A DNA stretch of 64,000 bases from an uncultured Isosphaeraceae bacterium (GCA_945957605.1 CAMFLR010000005.1:1-64000), one strand, 5' to 3'; shown: positions 8,722 through 17,866, numbered from the stretch's first letter. Notes: generated from the sequence alone by a model not told the origin. A program made the numbers and translations.

Positions 8722-10110
8722 TTAGATCGATGCGCCGGTGTAGATCGGCTCGATGATTTCGCCGTGGCTCAGGCAAATGTCGCGGCCGAGCTTGTCGCGC
8801 ACCGTGGTCAGCGGATCGACGCCGAGCGCGCGGTAAATGGTTGCGGCGAGGTCGGGCGGGCCGTAGGTGCGAGTGGTCGCGTAGGCGCCGAGTTTATCGG
8901 ACTTGCCGATCACCTGGCCGCCCTTCACGCCACCGCCGGCGAAGACTGCGGGGAACACGGCGGGCCAGTGATCGCGGCCGGGGACATCGCCGGGCTTCAG
9001 CGGAGCGATGCGCGGGGTGCGGCCGAACTCGCCGAGCAGGACGACGAGCGTGTCGTCGAGCATGCCGAGCGATTGGAGGTCGTCGAGCAGGGCAGAAACC
9101 GCGCGGTCTAGCGGCGGCATCAGCTCATTCTTGAGTCGTGGGAAGTTGCCGACGTGCGTATCCCACGTTTGCACGATGCCCATCGTCGCCTGCACGATTG
9201 GCACACCGGCCTGAACGAGCCGCCGAGCGTAGAGCAGCGAACGGCCGAAGAGGTGGTTGCCGTAGCGATCGACTTGCCGTGGATCTTCACGCGAAAGGTC
9301 GAGCGCTTTGCCGACCTGGCCATTGGAGAGCATCGCGATCGCCGTATCTTGCTGATCGGAGAAATCGACGTTGCTGAGGCCCGCGGCCGAGCTGGAGAGA
9401 ATTGACTGGCCCATCAGGTGGCGGCGACGATGGAGGCGATCGGAGTCGAGCCCTTCGGGCAGTGCCAGGCTGTCGTCACGCGCTTCGGGGCGACCGGGGT
9501 CGAGCTTGAGTTGCCACGGGTCGTTACGCGGGCCGAGGAACCCGGCGTCTTGACCAGGCCAGGTGAGCGGCCCTTCGACGAGCCGAAGCGGCAGCGCGAC
9601 GCTATTGGGAACGCCGTCGGTCCGGGGGTGGAGGCTGTTGTAAACAGCGCCGTAGCAGGGGAAATCGGAACGCGAGGCGACGCGATCGAGGTCGCTGGCG
9701 CCGCGAGGAACCGACGGATGGCCGGTGAGCACATGATGGACGGCGACGAGGTGGTTCCCTTCGCCGTGCGACATCGACCGGACGACCGCCAGCTTGTCCA
9801 TCCGCGCGGCGAGACTGGGGAAGTGCTCGCAAACGTGAATGCCGGGGGTCGCCGTTGCGATCGGCTTGAACTCGCCGCGAAGCGCGTCGGGAGCTTCGGG
9901 CTTCATGTCCCAGGAGTCGTGCTGGCCGAGGCCACCGCTGAGCAGGATGACGATCACCGACTTCGCCGGCCGCTTGGTGACGGCGGCGGTGGCTTGCCGG
10001 CCTGCGAGCAGTCCCGGAACGCTCAGACCGAGCAATCCCGAATAACCGACCTGCAAGAACCCGCGTCGGGTGAAATCGGCACCTTGGGGAATCCGTCCGC
10101 GGTTATTCAT
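8722..10110 (-). CDS. DUF1501 domain protein, Tat-exported (second copy)
   Basis: A 462-aa DUF1501 protein. A Tat signal (TRRGFLQVGYSGLLGLS, residues 14-30) is followed by the SVIVILLSGGLGQHDSWDMK core, an MSHGEGNHLVAVHHVLTG segment and the C-terminal LLGEFGRTPR and GRDHWPAVF signatures. Its own ribosome-binding site (GAGGTGA) supports the ATG at 10110. Unlike the other two copies in the window, it has no DUF1549/DUF1553 partner next to it. The fold is related to alkaline phosphatases and sulfatases, but no substrate is known. Confidence 0.9.
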   Translation of the reverse strand: MNNRGRIPQGADFTRRGFLQVGYSGLLGLSVPGLLAGRQATAAVTKRPAKSVIVILLSGGLGQHDSWDMKPEAPDALRGEFKPIATATPGIHVCEHFPSLAARMDKLAVVRSMSHGEGNHLVAVHHVLTGHPSVPRGASDLDRVASRSDFPCYGAVYNSLHPRTDGVPNSVALPLRLVEGPLTWPGQDAGFLGPRNDPWQLKLDPGRPEARDDSLALPEGLDSDRLHRRRHLMGQSILSSSAAGLSNVDFSDQQDTAIAMLSNGQVGKALDLSREDPRQVDRYGNHLFGRSLLYARRLVQAGVPIVQATMGIVQTWDTHVGNFPRLKNELMPPLDRAVSALLDDLQSLGMLDDTLVVLLGEFGRTPRIAPLKPGDVPGRDHWPAVFPAVFAGGGVKGGQVIGKSDKLGAYATTRTYGPPDLAATIYRALGVDPLTTVRDKLGRDICLSHGEIIEPIYTGASI

Positions 10111-10398
10111 GGCTTCACCTCGGCTTGATGCACCTGGCCGAATCCGGCCAACTGCAGCTTCGCAATCGCTAGGACCACCTAAAGTTTAACATTTGCTGGC
10201 GTGTGGTCCAGCGCGATGTTGACGCGAAGCGACTTGTAGGGTCTCGAAAACGGTATGGGCGGGGAGACACGAATCTGAGGATTGAGGCGGGCGATTGATC
10301 GTAAGCAGTGTTAGATCAATCGGTTATGGAGGGAGAGCCAGCGGCCTCGCTTCGAGGGGTTGCCTGATTCGAGGCCGCTCAATTTGTCAGATTATCGC

Positions 10399-11271
10399 TC
10401 AGGAGTGGTGAGAGAGCAAGCCACGAATAAAGCCGATGCTTTCGCCGATGCCGGGCATCGGGTCTTTCATGTCCTTTTCGTACTCGAGGCCGACGTGGCC
10501 CTGGAAGTTGATGGCGCGAAGCGCGGCGAGGATGCCCTGGATATCGAGGATGCCTCGGCCGACTTCGATCACCTTCGACTTGGGCGAATTATCGGCGAGG
10601 TCCTTGAGGTGGACGTCGTAAAGCCGAGCGGCGCACTTGTTGATCGCCTCGGCGGGGTCGACACCGGCGCGCGATGTGTGGCCGACGTCGATGCAAAGGC
10701 CGATGCGCGGGTCGTAATCCTGGATCGCCTTCCAGGGGTCGTAGGGGGACGGCCAGACCTTGTCTTCGGGGCCGTGGTTGTGGATCGCCAGCTTGATGTC
10801 GAATTCCTTGACGCACTTGTCGAGGATCGGCAGCGAGGCGCGGGTGGGGCTGCAAACGATGACGGGGATGCCAGCGTCTCGGGCGTATTCAAAGGCGCTG
10901 CGGATATCGGCCTCTTTATCATTCATGCCGACGTTGCCGCAGCTTAGCGGTGTAATGCCCGCATTGCGGAAAGCGTCGGCCGCGGCTTTACGCTCGGCGG
11001 CGGTGCTATTGCGAGGCATGTGCTTGTCTTTGATCGAGCAGTATTTCACGCCGACGCGGTTGGTCGCCTTGATGGCGTAATCGCGGTCGAACTGGATGAA
11101 GCTGTAGGTCGCCATGCCGACTTTCAGCCCGCGCCAGGGATCGCCGACGAGCGGGGCGGCGGATGCTGTGCGTGATGTCGCGGAGACTGCGAGGCTGGCG
11201 ACTGCCGCGGCGGATGCAGACTGAAGAAGGAACTGGCGGCGAGATGTTTTGGTAGGTCGGTCCATGGGCAT
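10399..11271 (-). CDS. Exported sugar phosphate isomerase/epimerase (TIM barrel)
   Basis: A 290-aa xylose-isomerase-like TIM barrel. The N-terminus has a twin-arginine signal with SRRQFLLQSASAAAVASLA, so the enzyme is predicted to be exported through Tat. Barrel features include KYCSIKDKHM, the LAIHNHGPED strand, LCIDVGHTSRAG and VHLKDLAD, which carry metal-binding acidic and His residues in this family, and the terminal GLEYEKDMKDPMPG. The first ATG (11271) has GGCGGAG upstream. A family A repeat occupies the space upstream. The exact substrate, a sugar or sugar derivative, cannot be read from the sequence. Confidence 0.85.
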   Translation of the reverse strand: MPMDRPTKTSRRQFLLQSASAAAVASLAVSATSRTASAAPLVGDPWRGLKVGMATYSFIQFDRDYAIKATNRVGVKYCSIKDKHMPRNSTAAERKAAADAFRNAGITPLSCGNVGMNDKEADIRSAFEYARDAGIPVIVCSPTRASLPILDKCVKEFDIKLAIHNHGPEDKVWPSPYDPWKAIQDYDPRIGLCIDVGHTSRAGVDPAEAINKCAARLYDVHLKDLADNSPKSKVIEVGRGILDIQGILAALRAINFQGHVGLEYEKDMKDPMPGIGESIGFIRGLLSHHS

Positions 11272-11312
11272 TGCGCTCCGCCTGGGAATGATCGCAGCAA
11301 AGATTTGGGGTC

Positions 11313-11387
11313 GGGTGCCACTGGCTTTGCCAGTGATTTCCCTTTTTCCTCTGCACGGCGGAGCACTGGCAGAGCCAGTGGCACCCC
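11313..11387. repeat. Dispersed inverted repeat family A, copy 1
   Basis: A 75-base element. Left arm GGGTGCCACTGGC-TTT-GCCAGTG and right arm CACTGGC-AGA-GCCAGTGGCACCC are each a hairpin and are also complementary to one another, with a pyrimidine-rich centre. It lies in the gap between the isomerase gene and the ABC permease gene. Confidence 0.85.
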
Positions 11388-11492
11388 ATTTTTTCGCTAC
11401 GACAAAGCACCAGGATTGGTCTTGGTGGATCCGGGTAGGATGTCGCCCATGCTAGGCGGGCGGAGCGCGAAAAACGAGTCCCCAGTGGCGGC

Positions 11493-12335
11493 TTACGCCC
11501 CTTCAGGCGTCTTCACCCGGAACTCGCGGCGGGAGAAGGCGATCGCGCCGATTGTCATGCACACGACGATCGTGAGGGCGAGATTCAAAACGCCGTCGCT
11601 CAGGGCGGGCGCGGTTGCAGGATTGAGATTCCACTCGGAAATTTGAATGTCCAGCCAGCGGAGGCTGATCAGGCGGAACTGGTAGATGATCGTATACTGC
11701 CGGATCATGAACTCAATGTTTGCGACAGCCCCTTCGAACGCGACGATGTAGGCGATTCCCACGACAACTGCGCGTCGCGTGAAAACGCTGATCAGCGCGA
11801 AGACGGTGACATACGCAGTGAGCGCGGCGATCATTACGGCCGATGCTCGAAGCGGTACCCAGGGAAGGATTTCGGTTTTCAGCCGAGGGTCACTCGCGTA
11901 GCAGACGGCGTACGTGAGCGTTGTGAAGACTGTTGTGAAAACGGCGGTGACCACCACAGTCGCCGCAAGCTTCGTGACGTAAATCAGCCAGCGCGGAATC
12001 GGTCTGATTAACAAATACGTGAGCGTTTGTTCTTCGATTTCGTCCTGAATCATTCCCGCAGCGAAAATGAGGGCGGTGAGCGGCAGCAGGGTTTGGGGGA
12101 TGAACAGGAAGATGACGTTGCGTGCGGCATCGGCGGCATCGTAGCGCGGGGCGTACATTTGCGCGATGACGACGGTGAGCAGCGGTAGTGAGAAGAGCAG
12201 GATCAGCACGAGCGATCGTCGGCCGCGGATCAGGCGGGCCACGCTCATGCGGAAGAGCGTGAACAGGGCGGATGGGCTTACGCCCCGGGAGAGGACGATC
12301 GGCTCGTTGATCATCTGGCGCACGTTTGCGCTCAT
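11493..12335 (-). CDS. ABC-2 type transporter permease
   Basis: A 280-aa integral membrane protein with about six hydrophobic segments, the first near residues 40-60 and the last near 250-265. The cytoplasmic PRWLIYVTKL region between segments 2 and 3 is typical of ABC-2 permeases. Its ATG overlaps the stop of the upstream ATPase gene as ATGA (12332-12335), a sign of translational coupling. It is the last gene of a four-gene ATPase-permease-ATPase-permease operon. The transported compound is unknown; such sets in planctomycetes resemble drug-export or Gld/Nos-type gliding and maturation transporters. Confidence 0.85.
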   Translation of the reverse strand: MSANVRQMINEPIVLSRGVSPSALFTLFRMSVARLIRGRRSLVLILLFSLPLLTVVIAQMYAPRYDAADAARNVIFLFIPQTLLPLTALIFAAGMIQDEIEEQTLTYLLIRPIPRWLIYVTKLAATVVVTAVFTTVFTTLTYAVCYASDPRLKTEILPWVPLRASAVMIAALTAYVTVFALISVFTRRAVVVGIAYIVAFEGAVANIEFMIRQYTIIYQFRLISLRWLDIQISEWNLNPATAPALSDGVLNLALTIVVCMTIGAIAFSRREFRVKTPEGA

Positions 12336-13309
12336 GAGTTCACCAGGTAGCGGAAGACGGCTTCGAGATTGTCATCTTCCGAATAGACTTCTTCGATCGG
12401 CGAATCGGCCGAAAGTGCGAGGCTGGAGAGCCTGCTGTAGAAGCGGTCGGGCGAGTTGGTTTCGACCAGGATCGTGTCGTTCTTGCGGCCGATCTCGACG
12501 CCCACGACGTCTTCGCACACTACGAGTTTGGCCGCAAGTGCCCGATATTCGGGTGACTTGAGGATAATCCGGTGCGGGTGGTTGTCGATCAGGTCGCGGA
12601 TTTGCCGGATGTTTCCCACTGCGACGAGACGCCCTCGGTTGATCAGCACAATGTGCGGCGTGACGACTTGTACTTCGTGCAGCACGTGGCTGGAAACCAG
12701 GATACTGCGGCCTTCGTCGCCCAGGCGGTGGATGATGTCGAGCAGGTCGCGACGGGCGACGGGGTCGGTGCCGGTGAGCGGTTCGTCGAGGAAGAGGACG
12801 AGCGGGTCGTGCACGAGGGCCTGCGCGATTTTCGTGCGCTGGCGCATGCCTTTCGAATAGCCTTTGACCGGCCGGTTGGCGTGCTCGGTCATTTTCACGG
12901 CGTCGAGCACGCGGGCGGTGGCGTCGTTGGCGTCGCGTGGAGAGAGGCCGGAAAGGCGGGCGCAAGCGTTAATGAATTCGCGGCCGCTCATCCATTCGTA
13001 GAAAGCGTCTTGCTCGGGGCAAAGGCCGATGTAGCGGTTCAGCGCGAAGTTGTTCCAGGCACGATGGCCAAGAACTTTTACCGTACCCTGGCTGGGGCGA
13101 AGCTGGCCGGTGGCGAGTTGGAGCAGCGTGCTTTTGCCGGCTCCATTAGGGCCCAACAGGCCGGTGACGCCCGCGGGGATTTTGAGGTTCAGGTTGTTGA
13201 CGCCGATGACGTGGCCGTACCACTTCGACACGCCGTCGAACTCGACGATCGCGCCTGGGTCGGGCTTGGCCGAGACGTCGGTGATGGAATCGGCGAGGGG
13301 ATTGGTCAC
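12332..13309 (-). CDS. ABC transporter ATP-binding protein
   Basis: A 325-aa ATPase with Walker A GPNGAGKST near residue 51-59, the YSKGMRQRTKIAQALVHDP signature region, Walker B VLFLDEPLTGTDP, and a switch His in SSHVLHE. A C-terminal extension of about 90 residues after the ATPase core is common in ABC-2 export ATPases. The frame runs on to 13393, but the GTG at 13309 overlaps the TGA of the preceding permease as GTGA, so I take GTG as the start. It pairs with the permease that follows at 12335. Confidence 0.88.
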   Translation of the reverse strand: MTNPLADSITDVSAKPDPGAIVEFDGVSKWYGHVIGVNNLNLKIPAGVTGLLGPNGAGKSTLLQLATGQLRPSQGTVKVLGHRAWNNFALNRYIGLCPEQDAFYEWMSGREFINACARLSGLSPRDANDATARVLDAVKMTEHANRPVKGYSKGMRQRTKIAQALVHDPLVLFLDEPLTGTDPVARRDLLDIIHRLGDEGRSILVSSHVLHEVQVVTPHIVLINRGRLVAVGNIRQIRDLIDNHPHRIILKSPEYRALAAKLVVCEDVVGVEIGRKNDTILVETNSPDRFYSRLSSLALSADSPIEEVYSEDDNLEAVFRYLVNS

Positions 13310-14388
13310 TTGAGTCGGTCCAGCGATTTGACGCGGGAAGAAAGAGTCCAGACCGAAAGTACGAACAGGCCCGTCAGCACGCCGGCCGACCACTGCCAGG
13401 GATAACTTGAATTGCCGTAGATATCTTCACCTGGGCGCGGTTGGATGACGAGTGCGCGGGGTGGAATGTTGGGGCGCGGCGGCTGATTGCGCCGGCCTTT
13501 TTGCAGGATGCCGCCAAAAAGTCCGCCGGGGCGAGGCATTTGCTGCGTGGCGCTTGTGAGCAGCTCGGCGAGTTTTCGGCGGGCGGTGGGGGCGTCGGTC
13601 AGGGCTTCGCTGATGCGGAGCAAGTCGGCATGGTAAGAGACGACTGGGCACCAATCGCGCCTGACGGTGTTCACGAGCACCGAGCTCATCAGGCTGCTGA
13701 CGATCCAGACGCCGAGCCACGCCGCCATGACCGTTCGTGCATTTTTCGAGAGTGACGAGAATGCGAGCACAAGGGTTCCGGCCGAAAGTACCACGACGCA
13801 GCCATAGATCAGCGACGCGACCAGGATGTGCCATGTATCGCGAATGACGGTCGCGTCCATGCTAAAGCTGACGCCCATGATGTACGCCAGCACGGCGGGG
13901 AGGATCGAGACCAGGCCGACGTAAAACGCGATCACACCCAGCTTGCCGAGAAAGTAGTCGATCCGGCGGAGAGGGCGAGAGAGGTAGAGCGGAATCGCGT
14001 TGAAGCGCAAGTCTTGACTGATGAGATTCGGGCCGACGAGCAGCACGAGCAGCATGGTGAAGTAGAGCTCGGTGCTGAAGAACGAGTTGAAGGCGAGGGT
14101 CCAGTAGACGTCGCGATAACCCTTCGGTCCTTCGAGCACTTCGGGCGGCAGACCACGGAGCAGGCCCATGAAGGGGGTGAGAAGCGAGGATTTTTGTTCG
14201 AGCAGACCCCAGAGCGCGAGGAAGGCCCAGAGGACGAAGACGGGGAAGAGCGAGGCGAAGAAGACGCCCTTCACCATCCAGCCCTTCCACTGCGCGGCGA
14301 CGCCGTGACGGGTGATTGCCAGCCAGCGCCAGGTGTGGCCGGAAAGCTGGCCGGTCCAGCGCTGATAGCCCTGGTCAAAGATCGGCAT
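13306..14388 (-). CDS. ABC-2 type transporter permease
   Basis: A 360-aa membrane protein with about six hydrophobic segments and an extended soluble stretch near residues 245-325 that contains the Pro/Arg-rich RRNQPPRPNIPPR segment. QDLRFNAIPLYLSRPLRRIDYFLGK (about 127-150) is the typical cytoplasmic coupling region, partly quoted here as LSRPLRRIDYFLGK. Its ATG at 14388 shares one base with the stop of the upstream ATPase (TGATG), and its own stop overlaps the next ATPase start, so all four genes are coupled. Confidence 0.85.
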   Translation of the reverse strand: MPIFDQGYQRWTGQLSGHTWRWLAITRHGVAAQWKGWMVKGVFFASLFPVFVLWAFLALWGLLEQKSSLLTPFMGLLRGLPPEVLEGPKGYRDVYWTLAFNSFFSTELYFTMLLVLLVGPNLISQDLRFNAIPLYLSRPLRRIDYFLGKLGVIAFYVGLVSILPAVLAYIMGVSFSMDATVIRDTWHILVASLIYGCVVVLSAGTLVLAFSSLSKNARTVMAAWLGVWIVSSLMSSVLVNTVRRDWCPVVSYHADLLRISEALTDAPTARRKLAELLTSATQQMPRPGGLFGGILQKGRRNQPPRPNIPPRALVIQPRPGEDIYGNSSYPWQWSAGVLTGLFVLSVWTLSSRVKSLDRLK

Positions 14389-15302
14389 CAGGCCGCTCCC
14401 TCGTTCAGGGCGTTGAGGAACACCTCTTCCAGTGTGCTCCGTCGCGGTTTGAGCATCCGCACCTGCTCGCCGGTTTCCTGCGCGGTCTCCCAGACGAGCG
14501 AGAGCGAAGCCCCTTCGGGCAGCTTCAGGCGATAGCCGTCTTCAACCATTCCCACATTCACCCCGCGCTCGCGGAGGCGGCCGAAGAATGCTTCGCCCGT
14601 CCCCTTCACCTGCGTCTCGAATTCGCGGGTGTGGGCGATCATGAGGTCTTCGAGCTTCCCTTTGAGCAACAAACGCCCTCGCCCGAGGACCATCACCTGG
14701 TCGCAGACCGATTCGACGTCGGTGAGCAGGTGGCTGCTGAACAGCAGGCTCATCCCGCGTTTGCGTGCGAGGTCACGCGCGAGTTCGAGGATGTCTTCGC
14801 GGCCGGCGGGATCCATGCCGTTCGTCGGCTCGTCGAGGATGAGCAAGCGCGGATCGTGGACGATCGCCGCGGCGATTTTGATCCGCTGCTTCATGCCGGT
14901 CGAGTAAGACTCGACCTTGCGATAACGCGCTTCGCCCAGGCCGACGTAGTCGAGCACTTCGTGGGCGCGTTGCATTGCGCTTTTGATTGGCATGCCCGAA
15001 AGCTGGCCGGCGTAGGAGACGAACTCGACGCCGAGCACGGAGGGGAAGAGGCATTCATCTTCGGGAACGAAGCCGACGGCCTGACGGACGTCGAGCCGGT
15101 TGCGTTTGATGTCCATGCCGAGCACCTGGCCTTCGCCCTGGTCGAAGCGAATGAGGCCAAGGAGCGAGCGGATCATCGTCGTCTTGCCCGCGCCATTGGG
15201 GCCGAGGAGGCCGATTGCCCCCTCGGGCATGGCGATGGTCAGGTCGCGAAGAGCAGTGATGCGGCCGTACGTCTTCGTGAGGTCGCGCAGGTCGAAGAGC
15301 AT
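14388..15302 (-). CDS. ABC transporter ATP-binding protein
   Basis: A 304-aa ATPase, first gene of the four-gene operon. It has Walker A LLGPNGAGKTTMIR, signature region YSTGMKQRIKIAAAIVHDP, Walker B LLILDEPTNGMDP and switch His in FSSHLL. The open frame extends to 15443, but the extra 47 residues are only the translation of the family A repeat at 15367-15471; the ATG at 15302 begins directly with MLFDLRDLTKTYG, as expected for this family. This ATPase and the one at 12332 each precede a permease, so the operon may build one heteromeric exporter or two related ones. Confidence 0.9.
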   Translation of the reverse strand: MLFDLRDLTKTYGRITALRDLTIAMPEGAIGLLGPNGAGKTTMIRSLLGLIRFDQGEGQVLGMDIKRNRLDVRQAVGFVPEDECLFPSVLGVEFVSYAGQLSGMPIKSAMQRAHEVLDYVGLGEARYRKVESYSTGMKQRIKIAAAIVHDPRLLILDEPTNGMDPAGREDILELARDLARKRGMSLLFSSHLLTDVESVCDQVMVLGRGRLLLKGKLEDLMIAHTREFETQVKGTGEAFFGRLRERGVNVGMVEDGYRLKLPEGASLSLVWETAQETGEQVRMLKPRRSTLEEVFLNALNEGAA

Positions 15303-15366
15303 CGTCGCGTCCGAGGGCCAGCCGAAGAAAAGCGCCAAGCACGCTATCGCAGCGAGAATTCGGGGC

Positions 15367-15471
15367 GGGTGCCACTGGCTGTGCCAGTGATCTTCTCTTC
15401 TTCGATTGCGTTTAAGAGCACTGGCACAGCCAGTGGCACCCACCTAAATACTGGCATAGCCAGTGGCACCC
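15367..15471. repeat. Dispersed inverted repeat family A, copy 2, with an extra arm
   Basis: Arms CTGGC-TGT-GCCAG and CTGGC-ACA-GCCAG give a full element at 15367-15441. A third arm (ACTGGC-ATA-GCCAGTGGCACCC, 15450-15471) follows directly, making a three-arm array. It lies upstream of the ABC operon and produces a spurious open frame into the first ATPase. Confidence 0.85.
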
Positions 15472-15559
15472 ACGTCCTTAGCCGTGACAAAGCGCAAGGC
15501 CAAGACCGGAGTTCTTCGTGCCTGGCGCGCGAATATTATGATAATCGCGCTGGCAAAGA

Positions 15560-15763
15560 TCAGGCGCTCGCCTGTGCTGCCGCGTTGTCACGCCATTCGA
15601 TCTGATATTCGTTCTCACCGGCAAACTTGACGATCTCGTCCTTGGTCTGCGGGATGGTGATGTTCGACGTCTCGCGGTAGAACCCGCTGCCGGACCGCTT
15701 GTAGGCCACTTCCTCGCCGTACCAGCCTTTCTCCGTGCGATGAACGATCAAGCACTTCATCAT
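15560..15763 (-). CDS. Small hypothetical protein, 67 aa
   Basis: I do not recognise this small protein. It is hydrophilic, begins MMKCLIVHRTEKGWYGEE and ends Ala-rich. The alternation of hydrophobic and charged residues suggests a small beta-rich domain. The tandem ATG at 15763/15760 has AGGGA upstream. It lies between the ABC operon and the DUF6807 gene, spaced too far from either to be clearly co-transcribed. Confidence 0.6.
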   Translation of the reverse strand: MMKCLIVHRTEKGWYGEEVAYKRSGSGFYRETSNITIPQTKDEIVKFAGENEYQIEWRDNAAAQASA

Positions 15764-15876
15764 GCTGAGAATCCCTTGCGAAATCCAGGTTCAATTCAAC
15801 CACGGCGCATGTAAGTTCACTGCGCCGCGAGACGTTACAGGGTAGCCCGAGGGCTTGGTTTCACGCAAGGCGGATC

Positions 15877-17208
15877 TCAAGGGGCCGCGGGAAGCACGGC
15901 AACCTGTGCGGGATTTGCGTAATCGTTCCAGAGGCGGTCGAGCTGGGCCGAATCGGGAAGGCCGTCGTGGACGACGATTCGGTAGCGCGAAGTGTACACC
16001 TGACCGGGTGCGATCGTGAAATCGCCGATCACTTCGGGTGCGACGCTGAAATAAGGCTTGTTGGGGTGCAGCCGGACCGGTTGGGGCGAGCGGAAGTTCG
16101 ACGGATGATCGAGCACGGCGACGCCCGCCGGTTTACCGTTTACATCGCCGTGGAGGTCGACCCAGCGCGGACGGGTGTGGTTGCCGTCGGCGCGATGTTT
16201 GCCTTCGCTGGTAGTGAAATCGGAATGGCCGGATCGTTCGGGCGCGGGCGGGTCGCTGCCTTTTGACTTGTCGTCGTACCAGGCGCGATTTCCTCGCATG
16301 CCGATGCCGCCGTAGAGGTATTTGTTGAGCTTGAGCGGTTCGTTCCCCGCGCAGGTTTGGCGTGATTCAAAATCGAAGACGACCAGGCCGGGGATTTTGT
16401 ACCCGGTGAGCGTCCAGGTTTCGTTAAGGACGGTGGTGCGCCCTGCTTGGGCCTTCAATGCTTCGTGGATGAGTTGGGTGGTCAGCGTGGCGAAGACGGG
16501 GCCATTTGTGATGGTTGGAATTGGATGAACCGGGGATTGCGCGACGTTGCCGGTGTGGTTGTGCTGGTTCCAGAAGTCGACTGGCTTGCCTTGAAACGTC
16601 GTGTTCACCCAGGCGAAGAAGAGTCCGTGCTGGTGGGCGTGATCGGGCGGGAAATCGTCGGTGACGATTGCGCCCGAGGGCGTGACGAGCGGATGGATGA
16701 ACCCGCTGCGTTCGTAGAACGGCTCGATTCCTTGCGGCGGGTGGACCAGTTCATTGTGATAGGTCATCGCGAGCTTGCCATCGATCAGGAGATTGACGCC
16801 CGCTGCCGTTTGAACAAATTTCGCCGAGTCGCCGATAATCGCCGAGCTTGTGGGATTGATAACGACGTCTTTTGCGCCCGGCACAGATTCGGCGCGGGCA
16901 AGTTTGTAACGGCGCGATGCACCGGCGGTGATGGGCGGATCGACGATCCAGATCAGTGCGGGCTCGGGAGTTTTGCGCAGTTGCGCGATCACGGGTTTAT
17001 TGGTGGAAAGGTCGAAGAAGTCGAGCGATTTGGCGTCGCGTAGCTCGGCTGGGAGAACGACTGATACGACGCTATCGCGCCGGAGATGATCGCCGGCGCG
17101 GACCTCGACGATGAATTCGGCCGCATTCAGATTGCTTGCGCAGAGGATCGACAATGCCACCAGCGCGATCATGTGAGGGAGTCTCCGAATGTTGGCACTT
17201 GTTCTCAC
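15877..17208 (-). CDS. DUF6807 (PmoA-type) exported protein
   Basis: A 443-aa protein of the DUF6807 family (called PmoA in planctomycete annotations, not known to oxidise methane). The core motif DDFPPDHAHQHGLFFAWV near residue 185-202 and the WNQHNHTGNV segment are family hallmarks with possible metal-binding His residues; YLYGGIGMRGNRAWY and the SRYRIVVHDG end also fit. The GTG at 17208 gives a signal peptide with a basic n-region (RTSANIRRLPH); an ATG at 17172 has a better ribosome-binding site but leaves no positive residues before the hydrophobic core. The family is common beside oligosaccharide-use genes; its activity is undetermined. Confidence 0.85.
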   Translation of the reverse strand: MRTSANIRRLPHMIALVALSILCASNLNAAEFIVEVRAGDHLRRDSVVSVVLPAELRDAKSLDFFDLSTNKPVIAQLRKTPEPALIWIVDPPITAGASRRYKLARAESVPGAKDVVINPTSSAIIGDSAKFVQTAAGVNLLIDGKLAMTYHNELVHPPQGIEPFYERSGFIHPLVTPSGAIVTDDFPPDHAHQHGLFFAWVNTTFQGKPVDFWNQHNHTGNVAQSPVHPIPTITNGPVFATLTTQLIHEALKAQAGRTTVLNETWTLTGYKIPGLVVFDFESRQTCAGNEPLKLNKYLYGGIGMRGNRAWYDDKSKGSDPPAPERSGHSDFTTSEGKHRADGNHTRPRWVDLHGDVNGKPAGVAVLDHPSNFRSPQPVRLHPNKPYFSVAPEVIGDFTIAPGQVYTSRYRIVVHDGLPDSAQLDRLWNDYANPAQVAVLPAAP

Positions 17209-17225
17209 GGGAATTGCGCTTTTGT

Positions 17226-17332
17226 GACAGCTTGTTGTCCAGGTGGCGGAGCCACAAGAGGACGAAGCGGAAATGGTTACGATATCCTCTTGTCGCTTCG
17301 CGACCGGGACAACGAGTTGTCCCGGCCACCCC
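17226..17332. repeat. Dispersed repeat family B, copy 1
   Basis: A 107-base element with terminal hairpins GACAGCTTGTTGTC and GGGACAACGAGTTGTCCC and an internal inverted pair ACAAGAGG/CCTCTTGT, ending in GGCCACCCC. Its reverse complement is closely similar to 49646-49763. It lies upstream of the DUF6807 gene. Confidence 0.75.
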
Positions 17333-17374
17333 CGTTTCGAATCTGCGACTGAAATCAGATTCGTCGCTCCTACC

Positions 17375-17866
17375 TCATTCGACGACGACGTCGATCGCCG
17401 AGAAATGCTCGTGATCGCTGCCCGTTTGCTTCGTTTCGATGCGCACGAGGTAGATGCCTGGTTCGTCGATTTTTACCTTCATACGGGCACCCGACTTCGC
17501 GTTCGGTTTGAGGTCGAGCTCGACTGCGGTTTCGAGGACGATGTTCTTCTCTTCGGCCAGATTGGGAAGATCGCGCTGGGCGACTCTATCCTGCCGGGCG
17601 ATGAAGAAATGCACGACGACGTTTTCGAGCGTCTTGTGAGGGTAGACGTTTGTGAGCATGTATTGAATCTTGAGCGACTCGCCAGCTTTTACCTTCATCA
17701 CCGGTCGCGGGTTCTTGCCGGAGTCCGGCGGTGTTTGGTCGACGAATGCCGTTTCCTGCACGGATCGGCCGGCCACGTTCAGATTGATCTTGGCGTGTTC
17801 GGCCTGGGCGAGCGTGGGGACTAGGAGCGTCGATACGACACAAAATGCCAATGTGGATTTGCGCAT
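17375..17866 (-). CDS. Exported hypothetical protein, 163 aa
   Basis: A secreted or periplasmic protein with a signal peptide (RKSTLAFCVVSTLLVPTLAQA). The mature part is mostly beta-strand in pattern (SLKIQYMLTNVYPHKTLENV, MKVKIDEPGIYLVRIET), like an immunoglobulin-type domain. I do not recognise a named family. The frame is open to 17998, but the additional 44 residues come from repeat family A copy 3; the ATG at 17866 has GAGG upstream and starts the signal peptide. It is separated from the DUF6807 gene by a family B repeat, so a shared transcript is uncertain. Confidence 0.75.
   Translation of the reverse strand: MRKSTLAFCVVSTLLVPTLAQAEHAKINLNVAGRSVQETAFVDQTPPDSGKNPRPVMKVKAGESLKIQYMLTNVYPHKTLENVVVHFFIARQDRVAQRDLPNLAEEKNIVLETAVELDLKPNAKSGARMKVKIDEPGIYLVRIETKQTGSDHEHFSAIDVVVE

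Noticed and set aside
11313..11387. CRISPR repeat unit
   Set aside because: Copies are kilobases apart, palindromic and without spacers; they are dispersed repeats.
15303..15443. N-terminal extension of the first ABC ATPase
   Set aside because: The extra 47 residues translate the family A repeat; the ATG at 15302 matches the family start.
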